Shown here piece after piece: positions 1 to 4,737 of a stretch of DNA of 7,979 nucleotides; the stretch's first letter is position 1, and each line of letters opens with the position of its first letter. This DNA is from Gammaproteobacteria bacterium (GTDB lineage: Bacteria; Pseudomonadota; Gammaproteobacteria; HK1), in assembly GCA_013042035.1 (NCBI GenBank), contig JABDQX010000010.1:1-7979 (forward strand). The letters are read 5' to 3'. A program made the translations under genes and the position numbers. The notes beneath the pieces were generated by a model. The model saw only the letters and a list, made by a program, of their open reading frames with translations. It was not told the DNA's origin and did not search any database.

Positions 1-2
1 TG

Positions 3-95
3 GCGCAAAAAATGAGGGAGCTTACCCGTAATGTCCGGGCAGTCTTCGATTACCTGAGAATGTCGGAAAATTCTTGTTCAACTGCTCAAGCATAA
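3..95 (+). CDS. Possible C-terminal tail of an unknown gene entering from the left
   Basis: A plus-strand frame is open from the window edge to a TAA at 93-95. It reads about 31 residues and ends DYLRMSENSCSTAQA. An internal ATG lies at 12-14 without a ribosome binding site, so if this is coding it is the end of a gene that starts outside the window. I do not recognise the family. It could be the tail of a gene beyond the breakpoint that truncated the methyltransferase, but it is short enough to be chance. Confidence 0.2.
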   Translation, partial: AQKMRELTRNVRAVFDYLRMSENSCSTAQA

Positions 96-102
96 GCGTC
101 AA

Positions 103-147
103 TCACGGTAGAACAAATTCACCCTGGCCTTGATCCCATTTCCACAT
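103..147 (-). CDS. 14-codon ORF with a strong ribosome binding site (likely start of a broken gene)
   Basis: On the minus strand an AGGAGG sits five bases before an ATG at 145-147, one of the best Shine-Dalgarno sites in the window. The ORF reads MWKWDQGQGEFVLP and stops at 103-105. The same frame reopens after the stop for a short run containing MLEQLNKNFPTFSGN. The strong initiation signal on such a short product suggests it is the surviving 5' end of the next gene in the old methyltransferase operon, broken soon after its start. A true mini-peptide is possible. I cannot name the family. Confidence 0.3.
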   Translation of the reverse strand: MWKWDQGQGEFVLP

Positions 148-148
148 A

Positions 149-607
149 TTAACCTCCTGAATCCGAGATATTATGCCGGTAGAACTCGGTGCGGGCCGCT
201 TGGCTGGGCAGACCATTGAAGTTGGCGAACATGTCGCTCTGCCGTTCCGCTGTCCGGGGCTCCGCCGCCGCGCGCGCCGCCTCGCTGCGGTGGCGAAGGT
301 CATCGATGATAGCCTTGGGGTGGATCTTTTCCTGGATATAAATCGGCGGGGCGCTCACCACCAGATCCGAGAGATCCTGCGCATCCTTGCCGCGCCAGAC
401 GATTTGGGGGTCGAGATCCCGGCCGCAGGTGGCCTTTTCCTCGTCGAGTCCATTGCCATTGCGCGGGTAGTTTACGGTGAGTGGTTCAGCATTAGGGACC
501 TTTTCCGCGCGCTCCAGCGCCGATTGGTATTCTGCGGTGGGGATGTTGCGGCGCCTGGCATCAACGTGGGTGAGGCTTTCGATGGATTTTTGGGATTTCT
601 TTTTCAT
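149..607 (-). pseudogene. N-terminal fragment of a type III-like adenine-specific DNA methyltransferase (Mod)
   Basis: This 152-residue ORF matches, from memory of the family, the conserved N-terminus of large site-specific DNA N6-adenine methyltransferases of the type III Mod kind. Recognisable pieces are SLTHVDARRRNIPTAEYQ (residues 11-28), DLDPQIVWRGKDAQD (64-78), APPIYIQEKIHPK (86-98) and DMFANFNGLP (125-134). In intact relatives the segment around EFYRH (141-145) runs on into the SAM-binding and DPPY catalytic motifs and the protein is several times longer. Here the frame reads only ISDSGG after N146 and stops, so both catalytic motifs are missing. It should have no methyltransferase activity. 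The start ATG follows directly on the TGA of the upstream repeat ORF, implying translational coupling. The nine bases ATCCGAGAT just past the break (161-169, plus strand) recur at 861-869 at the end of the repeat array. The family call is fairly firm; the truncation is certain. Confidence 0.75.
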
Positions 608-823
608 TCACGCGCTCGTTGTTCGGATCTCCGTCATCGGGGTTCTGATCTGCTTCGTTGAGATTCTGAATCTCAACGGTGAGCCTCTGAGTCTCTCCGT
701 TGAGTGATCAACACTCAACGATGAGTGATCAAGACTCTCGGTTGAGTTGTCAGGACTCAACGGACAGTCCCTGAACCTCAACGATGAGTCTTTGAATCTC
801 TGCATTGAGTGATCAGCACTCAT
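608..823 (-). CDS. Small heptapeptide-repeat protein encoded by a 21-bp repeat array
   Basis: From an ATG at 821-823 the ORF gives 71 residues, nearly all a 7-residue repeat. Examples are MQRFKDS, SLRFRDC, PLSPDNS, TESLDHS, SLSVDHS, TERLRGS and PLRFRIS. Ser ends every unit, Asp/His/Asn are common at positions 5-6, and hydrophobic residues fall at positions 2 and 4. That i, i+2 pattern suits a beta-type repeat or a DNA-imposed pattern better than a coiled coil. The last units degrade to TKQIRTP and MTEIRTT. The frame stays open upstream to 958, but that part overlaps the antitoxin in another frame, and no start has a strong ribosome binding site, so the 5' end is uncertain. The stop codon abuts the methyltransferase ATG with no gap, which favours translation of this ORF. 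I recognise no family. The coding sense may be secondary to a DNA-level role of the palindromic units. Confidence 0.4.
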   Translation of the reverse strand: MSADHSMQRFKDSSLRFRDCPLSPDNSTESLDHSSLSVDHSTERLRGSPLRFRISTKQIRTPMTEIRTTSA

Positions 824-869
824 CAATGAGTCCCGAAGTATCAATGATGAGTGTTCAACTATCCGAGAT
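660..869. repeat. Ten contiguous 21-bp palindromic tandem repeats
   Basis: Units begin at 660, 681, 702, 723, 744, 765, 786, 807, 828 and 849, with no break in the 21-bp period. The plus-strand pattern is GAGT, seven variable bases, ACTC (or TCTC/TATC), then six bases often AACGAT or similar. Each unit holds a 15-bp imperfect palindrome. The unit at 660 is perfect (GAGATTC-T-GAATCTC), and those at 702 and 807 match at six of seven arm positions. Several cores contain TGATCA. Two more degenerate units can be followed leftward to about 618. A 21-bp period is two helical turns, so all units would face the same side of DNA, as in iteron or operator arrays. The array spans the end of the antitoxin and most of the small repeat ORF. 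Confidence 0.9.
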
Positions 870-1043
870 TGTTTGTTCAGCCCGCTGATCGCTTGTGATT
901 CGGGGCGGATTCTCCACTGGCGCACTCTGGCGCTCGATGAGCGCCTGGAGGCCGGCATGAATGAGGGCGGAGGTTTCTTCTATGCCGGAAATAAGCCGGG
1001 CGCGGTCGAGGAGTCGGTCGTCAAGTTCGATGGTGATTTGCAT
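855..1043 (-). CDS. VapB-like ribbon-helix-helix antitoxin, orphan
   Basis: The 62-residue product starts MQITIELDDRLLDRARLISG and continues SALIHAGLQALIERQ. This is the usual layout of VapB-family antitoxins: a short DNA-pairing beta strand (residues 2-8) followed by two helices that form the ribbon-helix-helix dimer. Such proteins bind their own promoter and neutralise a PIN-domain RNase. GGGAGG four bases before the ATG supports this start. Residues 43-62 do not look like a normal VapB toxin-binding tail, and the last codons read into the first of the 21-bp repeats as transcribed. No PIN-domain toxin follows; the repeat ORF is there instead. It is therefore an orphan antitoxin, possibly with a replaced C-terminus, that may still bind DNA. 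Confidence 0.7.
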   Translation of the reverse strand: MQITIELDDRLLDRARLISGIEETSALIHAGLQALIERQSAPVENPPRITSDQRAEQTISDS

Positions 1044-1103
1044 GGCGCCTCCCGCATTGGGAACTTTACGTGTGGGCGAGTTTACCTGTTCACGCCTTAT
1101 GGT

Positions 1104-1355
1104 TCATCGGGCATTTTGTATGTCCCGAATAATCGTGTCGATACAGAAATCCTGTTCATGGGGCCAGGCGATTCCACTGCCATCGGGGCGCACGGTGCGG
1201 AAATAGGATTCTTCGTACAGTTCCTTGAAGGCGCTGCCGCCAAGATCAAGATAAGGTTTTACATTGAAGATCCCGGAAACGCCATTCTCGGTGAGTATTT
1301 GGATCCGGTAATTATCGAGAGGGGCGGCTTTGATAACGGTATCTATTTTGTCCAT
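1104..1355 (-). CDS. DUF2442 domain protein
   Basis: The 83-residue product has the compact pattern of DUF2442 proteins: a leading strand (DTVIKAAPLDNYRIQILTENG, here split at residues 5-25), FNVKPYLD (30-37), FKELYEESYFRTVRPD (43-58), and the closing WPHEQDFCIDTII (64-76). The family's biochemical role is not established. It is often encoded beside DUF4160, and the pair has been discussed as toxin-antitoxin-like. Here it starts 11 nt after the DUF4160 stop. An AAGGGG ribosome binding site overlaps that stop, so the two are almost certainly co-translated. The family assignment is confident; the function is not. Confidence 0.8.
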   Translation of the reverse strand: MDKIDTVIKAAPLDNYRIQILTENGVSGIFNVKPYLDLGGSAFKELYEESYFRTVRPDGSGIAWPHEQDFCIDTIIRDIQNAR

Positions 1356-1366
1356 GGATAGGCCCC

Positions 1367-1636
1367 TTACTTCAATGGGTCGATCTTGAAGAGCGGCTCA
1401 CCGGCTACCGCCAGTTTCCAGTTCACCAACAAGTCTTCCCGGTGTATTTCAACCCACGCCTGCACCAGTTTCAGTTTGGAAGACGGTAAACTGCCACCCA
1501 AAACGGTGCCATCATCAATGGCGATGGATGCCTCGTGCTCGCCGTATTCTGCGTGAATGTGGGGAAGATTATGTTTGTTGTCATCGTAGAAGCGCATCAG
1601 GATCAGGATGCCGTAGAACATCGAGATTGTTGGCAT
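1367..1636 (-). CDS. DUF4160 domain protein
   Basis: The 89-residue product shows the hallmark order of DUF4160: MPTISMFYGILILM at the N-terminus, then NLPHIHAEYGEHEASI (residues 23-38) with its conserved His residues, then the C-terminal helix VQAWVEIHREDLLVNWKLA (58-76) and a short PLFKIDPLK tail. The length is normal, so the gene looks intact. GAGGAA six to seven bases before the ATG supports the start. It begins 32 nt after the mtaB stop on the same strand, with no evident terminator between, so it may be read through from mtaB. With the DUF2442 gene just downstream it forms the well-known DUF4160-DUF2442 pair, suspected but not shown here to be a toxin-antitoxin module. Confidence 0.8.
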   Translation of the reverse strand: MPTISMFYGILILMRFYDDNKHNLPHIHAEYGEHEASIAIDDGTVLGGSLPSSKLKLVQAWVEIHREDLLVNWKLAVAGEPLFKIDPLK

Positions 1637-1668
1637 GGTAATTCCTCGTGGGGTCTGTGGAGGATCAG

Positions 1669-3084
1669 TCAGCTAAGGATTGCTTTAACCAGCTCCCCAA
1701 CCAGTCCTTCATCTTCGAGGCCGGTAATGCGAACCCGCTGTAAGCCTGAGTGAGTATCAATCCCGGCACCTCGCACCGCGACACGCAGGTAATTATCCGT
1801 CCAGCCAAAACATGCCGGTTCGCTTTTTTCATACGAATGCTCGTCCGGGCTTCCCCTTGAATTCCTTTCCGGTTGTCCTTTTTCCCGGCCTTCCAGCAGT
1901 ACGTTGACCTCGCTGCCCAGATGGCGCCACTGGAACGCTCGGTTTTTCTCGCGGGACAATTGCTTAAGTATCCTTGTGCGGGATTTCTTGTTTTCACTCG
2001 ATACCTGATCACCGAAGGATTCGGCCGGTGATCCGGGTCTGGCAGAATAGGGGAACGGATGTAGATAGCTAAGGGGCAGATCGGTAATCCGCGCCACGGT
2101 CTCGTTGAACAGGGTGTCCGATTCTCCAGGAAAACCACAGATGATATCCGCGCCAATGCCGCAATCCGGGATGGCGTCGGTGATATCGCGCAGCAGTTTT
2201 TCGAATTGCGCCACCCTATAGTCACGGTTCATTCGCATTAATATCTCATCGCTGCCGCTTTGCAGGGGGATATGGAAGTGTCTGGCGAATTTCTCTTTTG
2301 CTGCCATTAATAGGATGATGTCCTTTGTAATCGCGTTGGGGCCGATGGAACTCAGGCGAAAACGCATGAGGTTCGGGATGGAGAGGATGCGTTCAATGAG
2401 ATGGAAGAGCGCGGATTTCCCTGCGCCAGGATTCGACGGGTTATTTTCCAGGCCGTAATCCCCCAGATGGACACCGGCCAGCACGATCTCCTGATAACCG
2501 TTATCCACCAATTGGGTAATTTGATCGAGGACCTGTTCCGGTTGTCGGCTCCTGGAATGTCCACGGGTTTGCGGAATGATGCAAAAACTACACGCGCCAT
2601 TGCATCCGTCCTGGATCTTCACAACGGCGCGGCTTCGATTCATCATCCGCGTGATGGGTATTTCCGGAAAGGTATGTGCAGTCGAGACGGGGGAAACGGC
2701 GATTTTTTGATGACTTTTCGGGCTATCGGTGTTTGGCGCCGCCAGCACCTGATCGATTTCCGAGACGATACGTGTCCGATCGGGTACGCCTAGAACCAGC
2801 GCGATGCCTGGCAGTTCGGCAATCTCCGTCGGTACCCGCTGTGCGTAGCAACCGGTTACGATAATTTTGGCATTCGGCCGATCGCTGCGAATCCGTCGAA
2901 TCGCTTTGCGCGCCGTTGCGTCGGCTTGGGCCGTGACACTGCAAGTATTGATCACATAGACATCGGCTGGTTTGTGTAGGGGAACCGCGCGAAATCGACC
3001 CGTTGTCTCCAGCAGGGTGCGCATGGTTTCCGTATCGTACTGATTGATACGGCAGCCGAAGGTGTAAAAAGCAACGCTGACCAT
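1669..3084 (-). CDS. mtaB: tRNA A37 methylthiotransferase MtaB
   Basis: MtaB is a radical-SAM enzyme that adds a methylthio group to C2 of N6-threonylcarbamoyladenosine at position 37 of ANN-decoding tRNAs. The 471-residue product has all three expected parts. The N-terminal UPF0004 domain starts VAFYTFGCRINQYDTE, with cluster cysteines at C11, C48 (NTCSV) and C79 (TGCYAQR). The radical-SAM core has GCNGACSFC with C161, C165 and C168. The C-terminal TRAM-like region runs from about residue 390. PLQSGSD (274-280) and YSARPGSPA (346-354) are typical of the family. The TRAM region carries roughly 20 extra polar residues (about 404-426) between EGREKG and GWTDNYLRV, which I take as a lineage insertion rather than damage. 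The ATG at 3082-3084 gives the expected N-terminus, though no strong ribosome binding site precedes it. It diverges from thrH. Confidence 0.93.
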   Translation of the reverse strand: MVSVAFYTFGCRINQYDTETMRTLLETTGRFRAVPLHKPADVYVINTCSVTAQADATARKAIRRIRSDRPNAKIIVTGCYAQRVPTEIAELPGIALVLGVPDRTRIVSEIDQVLAAPNTDSPKSHQKIAVSPVSTAHTFPEIPITRMMNRSRAVVKIQDGCNGACSFCIIPQTRGHSRSRQPEQVLDQITQLVDNGYQEIVLAGVHLGDYGLENNPSNPGAGKSALFHLIERILSIPNLMRFRLSSIGPNAITKDIILLMAAKEKFARHFHIPLQSGSDEILMRMNRDYRVAQFEKLLRDITDAIPDCGIGADIICGFPGESDTLFNETVARITDLPLSYLHPFPYSARPGSPAESFGDQVSSENKKSRTRILKQLSREKNRAFQWRHLGSEVNVLLEGREKGQPERNSRGSPDEHSYEKSEPACFGWTDNYLRVAVRGAGIDTHSGLQRVRITGLEDEGLVGELVKAILS

Positions 3085-3235
3085 TTAGTTAAGGCTAACC
3101 ATGTTGGTGCGGACGGTTGCACTCGACGTGTTGTTTACGACGTGTTACAAACATTACAGTAAAGATCAATTCTTATTTACGCTGTGCGTGCCTTTGCGAT
3201 AGCCTACTTTCTCACAGAAAAGAAGAGGAATAGTG

Positions 3236-3268
3236 ATGATCTCTATTAAGCCGCTAATTGCTAAATGA
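3236..3268 (+). CDS. Possible 10-residue leader peptide ORF
   Basis: AGAGGAA lies about seven bases before an ATG that opens MISIKPLIAK and ends at TGA 3266-3268. It lies 160 nt ahead of thrH on the same strand, with several hairpins between, the geometry of a leader peptide. However, it has no run of Ser, Thr or other codons that would mark classical amino-acid attenuation. It may be chance. Confidence 0.25.
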   Translation: MISIKPLIAK

Positions 3269-3284
3269 TATCATTCTCCAGCAG

Positions 3285-3310
3285 GATCCCTAATTGAAAA
3301 CAATGGGATC
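3285..3310 (+). promoter_or_regulatory. Hairpin with AAAA loop upstream of thrH
   Basis: GATCCC (3285-3290) pairs with GGGATC (3305-3310). Inside it ATTG (3293-3296) pairs with CAAT (3301-3304) around an AAAA loop, leaving only TA bulged. That is ten base pairs in a 26-nt element. No T tract follows, so it is not a standard intrinsic terminator. It may be a leader RNA structure for thrH or a protein-binding palindrome. Confidence 0.45.
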
Positions 3311-3350
3311 GAAAAAAGCTGTACACGAAATTTATTTATTCAAACATTGC

Positions 3351-3395
3351 GAGAATTCCGAGCAAAATGATTGAGAAATTCTCGTGGATCATTTT
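3351..3395 (+). promoter_or_regulatory. Two mutually exclusive inverted repeats in the thrH leader
   Basis: GAGAATT (3351-3357) can pair with AATTCTC (3377-3383). Alternatively AAAATGAT (3364-3371) pairs with ATCATTTT (3388-3395), enclosing the small GAG/CTC stem at 3373-3383. Segment 3377-3383 is used in both folds, so they cannot form together. The second stem ends in a TTTTT run, giving a weak terminator-like look, although it is A+T-rich. The element ends 33 nt before the thrH start codon. An attenuator-like switch is possible; chance pairing in A+T-rich DNA is the alternative. Confidence 0.35.
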
Positions 3396-3428
3396 TGGTC
3401 CCGGCTATGTCGGGTTGGGAGACTGAAC

Positions 3429-4040
3429 ATGGAGATAGCATGCCTTGACCTGGAAGGGGTATTGGTTCCCGAAATCTGGATCGGCGTGTCCGAACGGACG
3501 GGCATCGAGGAACTGCGGGCAACGACACGGGATATCCCGGATTATAATGAATTGATGAGTCAGCGCCTGTCGCTCTTGGAACGGCATGGGCTCAAATTGG
3601 CGGATCTGCAAGCGGTTATCGGGACACTGAAGCCACTCGATGGAACGCTTGCCTTTCTGGATTGGCTGCGCCCCCGCTTCCAGGTGATTATCCTTTCGGA
3701 TACTTTCTACGAATTTTCCCTACCACTGATGCGCCAACTCGGCTGGCCAACGCTGTTCTGTAATCATCTGGAGATCGACGGCAATGATCGGATTACCGGA
3801 TATCGACTTCGCCAACCCGATCAAAAACGCCAAGCTATCAAGGCACTGCGCGCGCTAAACTTTCGAACCATTGCAGCCGGTGATTCATACAATGACACCA
3901 CCATGCTGGCCGAAGCCGATGCGGGTATTTTCTTTCGTCCACCCGCGGAGATTGCCCGACAATTTCCTCAATATCCGGTTACCCAGGACCACGAGGCGCT
4001 GCGCGCGGCATTCCAGCAAGCGAGCATCAGAGAAACCTAG
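3429..4040 (+). CDS. thrH: Phosphoserine phosphatase / homoserine phosphotransferase ThrH
   Basis: ThrH is a HAD-superfamily enzyme known in Pseudomonas to dephosphorylate phosphoserine and to transfer its phosphate to homoserine, linking serine and threonine synthesis. The 203-residue product is full length and closely follows that family. HAD motif I is CLDLEGVLVPE, with nucleophile D7 and the E9 typical of ThrH in place of the usual second Asp. Motif II is ILSDTFYEF with S90. The motif III Lys is in PDQKRQ (K133). Motif IV is AAGDSYNDTTML with D152 and D156. The frame is open upstream to an ATG at 3384, but the start at 3429 matches the family (MEIACLDLEG) and has GGGAG eight bases before it. 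It stands alone on the plus strand between mtaB (divergent) and rpmE (convergent). Confidence 0.93.
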   Translation: MEIACLDLEGVLVPEIWIGVSERTGIEELRATTRDIPDYNELMSQRLSLLERHGLKLADLQAVIGTLKPLDGTLAFLDWLRPRFQVIILSDTFYEFSLPLMRQLGWPTLFCNHLEIDGNDRITGYRLRQPDQKRQAIKALRALNFRTIAAGDSYNDTTMLAEADAGIFFRPPAEIARQFPQYPVTQDHEALRAAFQQASIRET

Positions 4041-4079
4041 CCTGCGACCATTCTGGCGCGACTATTGCCGGGTGTAACA

Positions 4080-4104
4080 GGAACGGCCTTATTGGCCCAG
4101 TTCC
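4080..4104. terminator. Weak hairpin between thrH and rpmE 3' ends
   Basis: GGAAC (4080-4084) pairs with GTTCC (4100-4104), and GGCC (4085-4088) pairs with GGCC (4094-4097) around a TTATT loop, with CA bulged. It sits 40 nt past the thrH stop and overlaps the last codons of rpmE, so it could end transcription from either side. No T tract adjoins it on either strand, so this is only a possible terminator. Confidence 0.3.
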
Positions 4105-4307
4105 ATAGCACCATATTTTTTGTTGAATTTGTCTACACGGCCAGCCGTATCGAGTATCTTTTGCTTGCCTGTGTAGAAAGGGTGGCAAACCGAGCAAACC
4201 TCGATTTGGAGACTGTCATCCGCGAGTGTGGAACCCGTTTTGAATTGATTACCACAACTGCACTTTACGTCGATCTCATGATATGAGGGATGAATACCGG
4301 ATTTCAT
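4089..4307 (-). CDS. rpmE: 50S ribosomal protein L31, zinc-binding type
   Basis: L31 (bL31) bridges the large and small ribosomal subunits. The 72-residue product starts MKSGIHPSYHEIDVKC, standard for bacterial L31, and ends FNKKYGAMELGQ. Four cysteines make the zinc ribbon: C16 and C18 (KCSCGN), C38 and C41 (VCSVCHPFYTG). This is the C+ (zinc-containing) paralogue, not the zinc-starvation form. The frame is open 42 codons further upstream, but the MKSGIHP start matches the family. The AAGGAAG upstream lies about 12 bases from this ATG, a long spacing. The gene converges on thrH and lies 172 nt downstream of the RRM gene. Confidence 0.95.
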   Translation of the reverse strand: MKSGIHPSYHEIDVKCSCGNQFKTGSTLADDSLQIEVCSVCHPFYTGKQKILDTAGRVDKFNKKYGAMELGQ

Positions 4308-4335
4308 CGAACTGAATTTCTTCCTTTGCCTTTGA

Positions 4336-4353
4336 TGTATATTGTTATATACA
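4336..4353. promoter_or_regulatory. Perfect-arm palindrome upstream of rpmE
   Basis: TGTATAT-TGTT-ATATACA has two perfect 7-bp arms and lies 29-46 nt before the rpmE start. On the minus strand it contains TATAAC, a plausible -10 element, so a bound protein could block the promoter. If it is transcribed it could instead be a leader hairpin; E. coli rpmE is known to be autogenously controlled through its mRNA leader. The half-site only loosely recalls a Zur box. A minus-strand TACAAT at 4403-4398 is an alternative -10. Confidence 0.35.
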
Positions 4354-4479
4354 AGAGCCATTTGATTTACTTTGCCACATTCACGACAGCCAATTGAATT
4401 GTAAAAATACCCGGAAGGCTCGTTACAATCCAAAAAAGCAATCGGAATATGACAAAGTAATGTTGCTATCTACTTACAC

Positions 4480-4737
4480 TTAGGGACCATCATCAGGGCG
4501 AGGCTTTGCCTGATTTACCCGGAGAGAACGTCCCTTTAGCTGAGTTTCATTCAATGCCTCGATTGCCGCTTCCGCTTCCGAGTCGTTTGGCATTACGACA
4601 AAACCGAACCCTTTCGAGCGTCCGGAGAATCTATCGCTTATTACGCTAGCGTCTTCTACCTCACCGTATTGGCCGAAAATTTCTCTCAATTCGTCTCCAT
4701 CGACGCTATACGGTAGGTTTCCTGCATATATATTCAT
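4480..4737 (-). CDS. Small single-RRM RNA-binding protein
   Basis: The 85-residue product is a single RNA recognition motif. RNP2 is IYAGNL (residues 3-8) and RNP1 is KGFGFVVM (42-49), with the usual aromatic residues on the RNA-binding strands. The second helix EAEAAIEALN and the last strand GRSLRVNQAKPR complete the fold. Bacterial RRM proteins of this size bind single-stranded RNA and are often induced by cold or stress; no such data can be read here. The frame is open to 4800, but the ATG at 4735-4737 gives the normal MNIYAGNLPY start and has TAAGG five bases before it. The C-terminus lacks the Gly-rich tail found in some relatives. Its neighbours (exoribonuclease upstream, L31 downstream) fit an RNA theme. 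Confidence 0.9.
   Translation of the reverse strand: MNIYAGNLPYSVDGDELREIFGQYGEVEDASVISDRFSGRSKGFGFVVMPNDSEAEAAIEALNETQLKGRSLRVNQAKPRPDDGP

Larger units (their letters stand above)
3085..3428. other. mtaB-thrH divergent intergenic region
   Basis: These 344 nt separate two divergent genes and must hold the promoters of both. No tRNA or long ORF is present. Visible structure includes an 8-bp direct repeat GACGTGTT at 3125-3132 and 3139-3146 (14-bp spacing, possibly a regulator site), a 10-codon ORF with a good ribosome binding site, and three inverted repeats listed separately. The DNA is more A+T-rich than its flanks. On the plus strand TTGTTT at 3131-3136 and TACAGT at 3155-3160 make a weak sigma-70-like pair with an 18-bp spacer. 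I see no unambiguous promoter for mtaB. Confidence 0.6.

Noticed and set aside
1..170. Insertion-sequence end at the left breakpoint
   Set aside because: The short plus-strand tail at 3-95 could suggest a transposase end, but I see no terminal inverted repeat, no target duplication and no recognisable transposase motif.
173..661. 162-codon plus-strand ORF opposite the methyltransferase fragment
   Set aside because: It is an antisense shadow. The minus-strand frame has recognisable Mod-family sequence, whereas this translation is low-complexity in places, matches nothing I know and runs into the repeat array.
660..869. CRISPR array
   Set aside because: Units are contiguous 21-bp degenerate repeats without unique spacers of 30 or so bases, and no cas gene is present.
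608..958. 116-residue version of the repeat protein starting at 958
   Set aside because: The first 40 or so residues overlap the antitoxin in another frame and look like a shadow; the ATG at 821-823 or a nearby start is more likely.
873..1361. 162-codon plus-strand ORF across the antitoxin and DUF2442 genes
   Set aside because: Both genes on the opposite strand have clear family signatures and ribosome binding sites; this frame has neither.
1665..2225. 186-codon minus-strand ORF overlapping the 3' half of mtaB
   Set aside because: It is an out-of-frame shadow of mtaB, whose own frame is continuous and conserved to the end.
4080..4104. Strong bidirectional terminator between thrH and rpmE
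   Set aside because: The stem is reasonable but no T tract adjoins either side, so it is listed only with low confidence.
4308..4433. 42-residue N-terminal extension of L31
   Set aside because: The added residues are not like any L31, and the MKSGIHP start is standard for the family.
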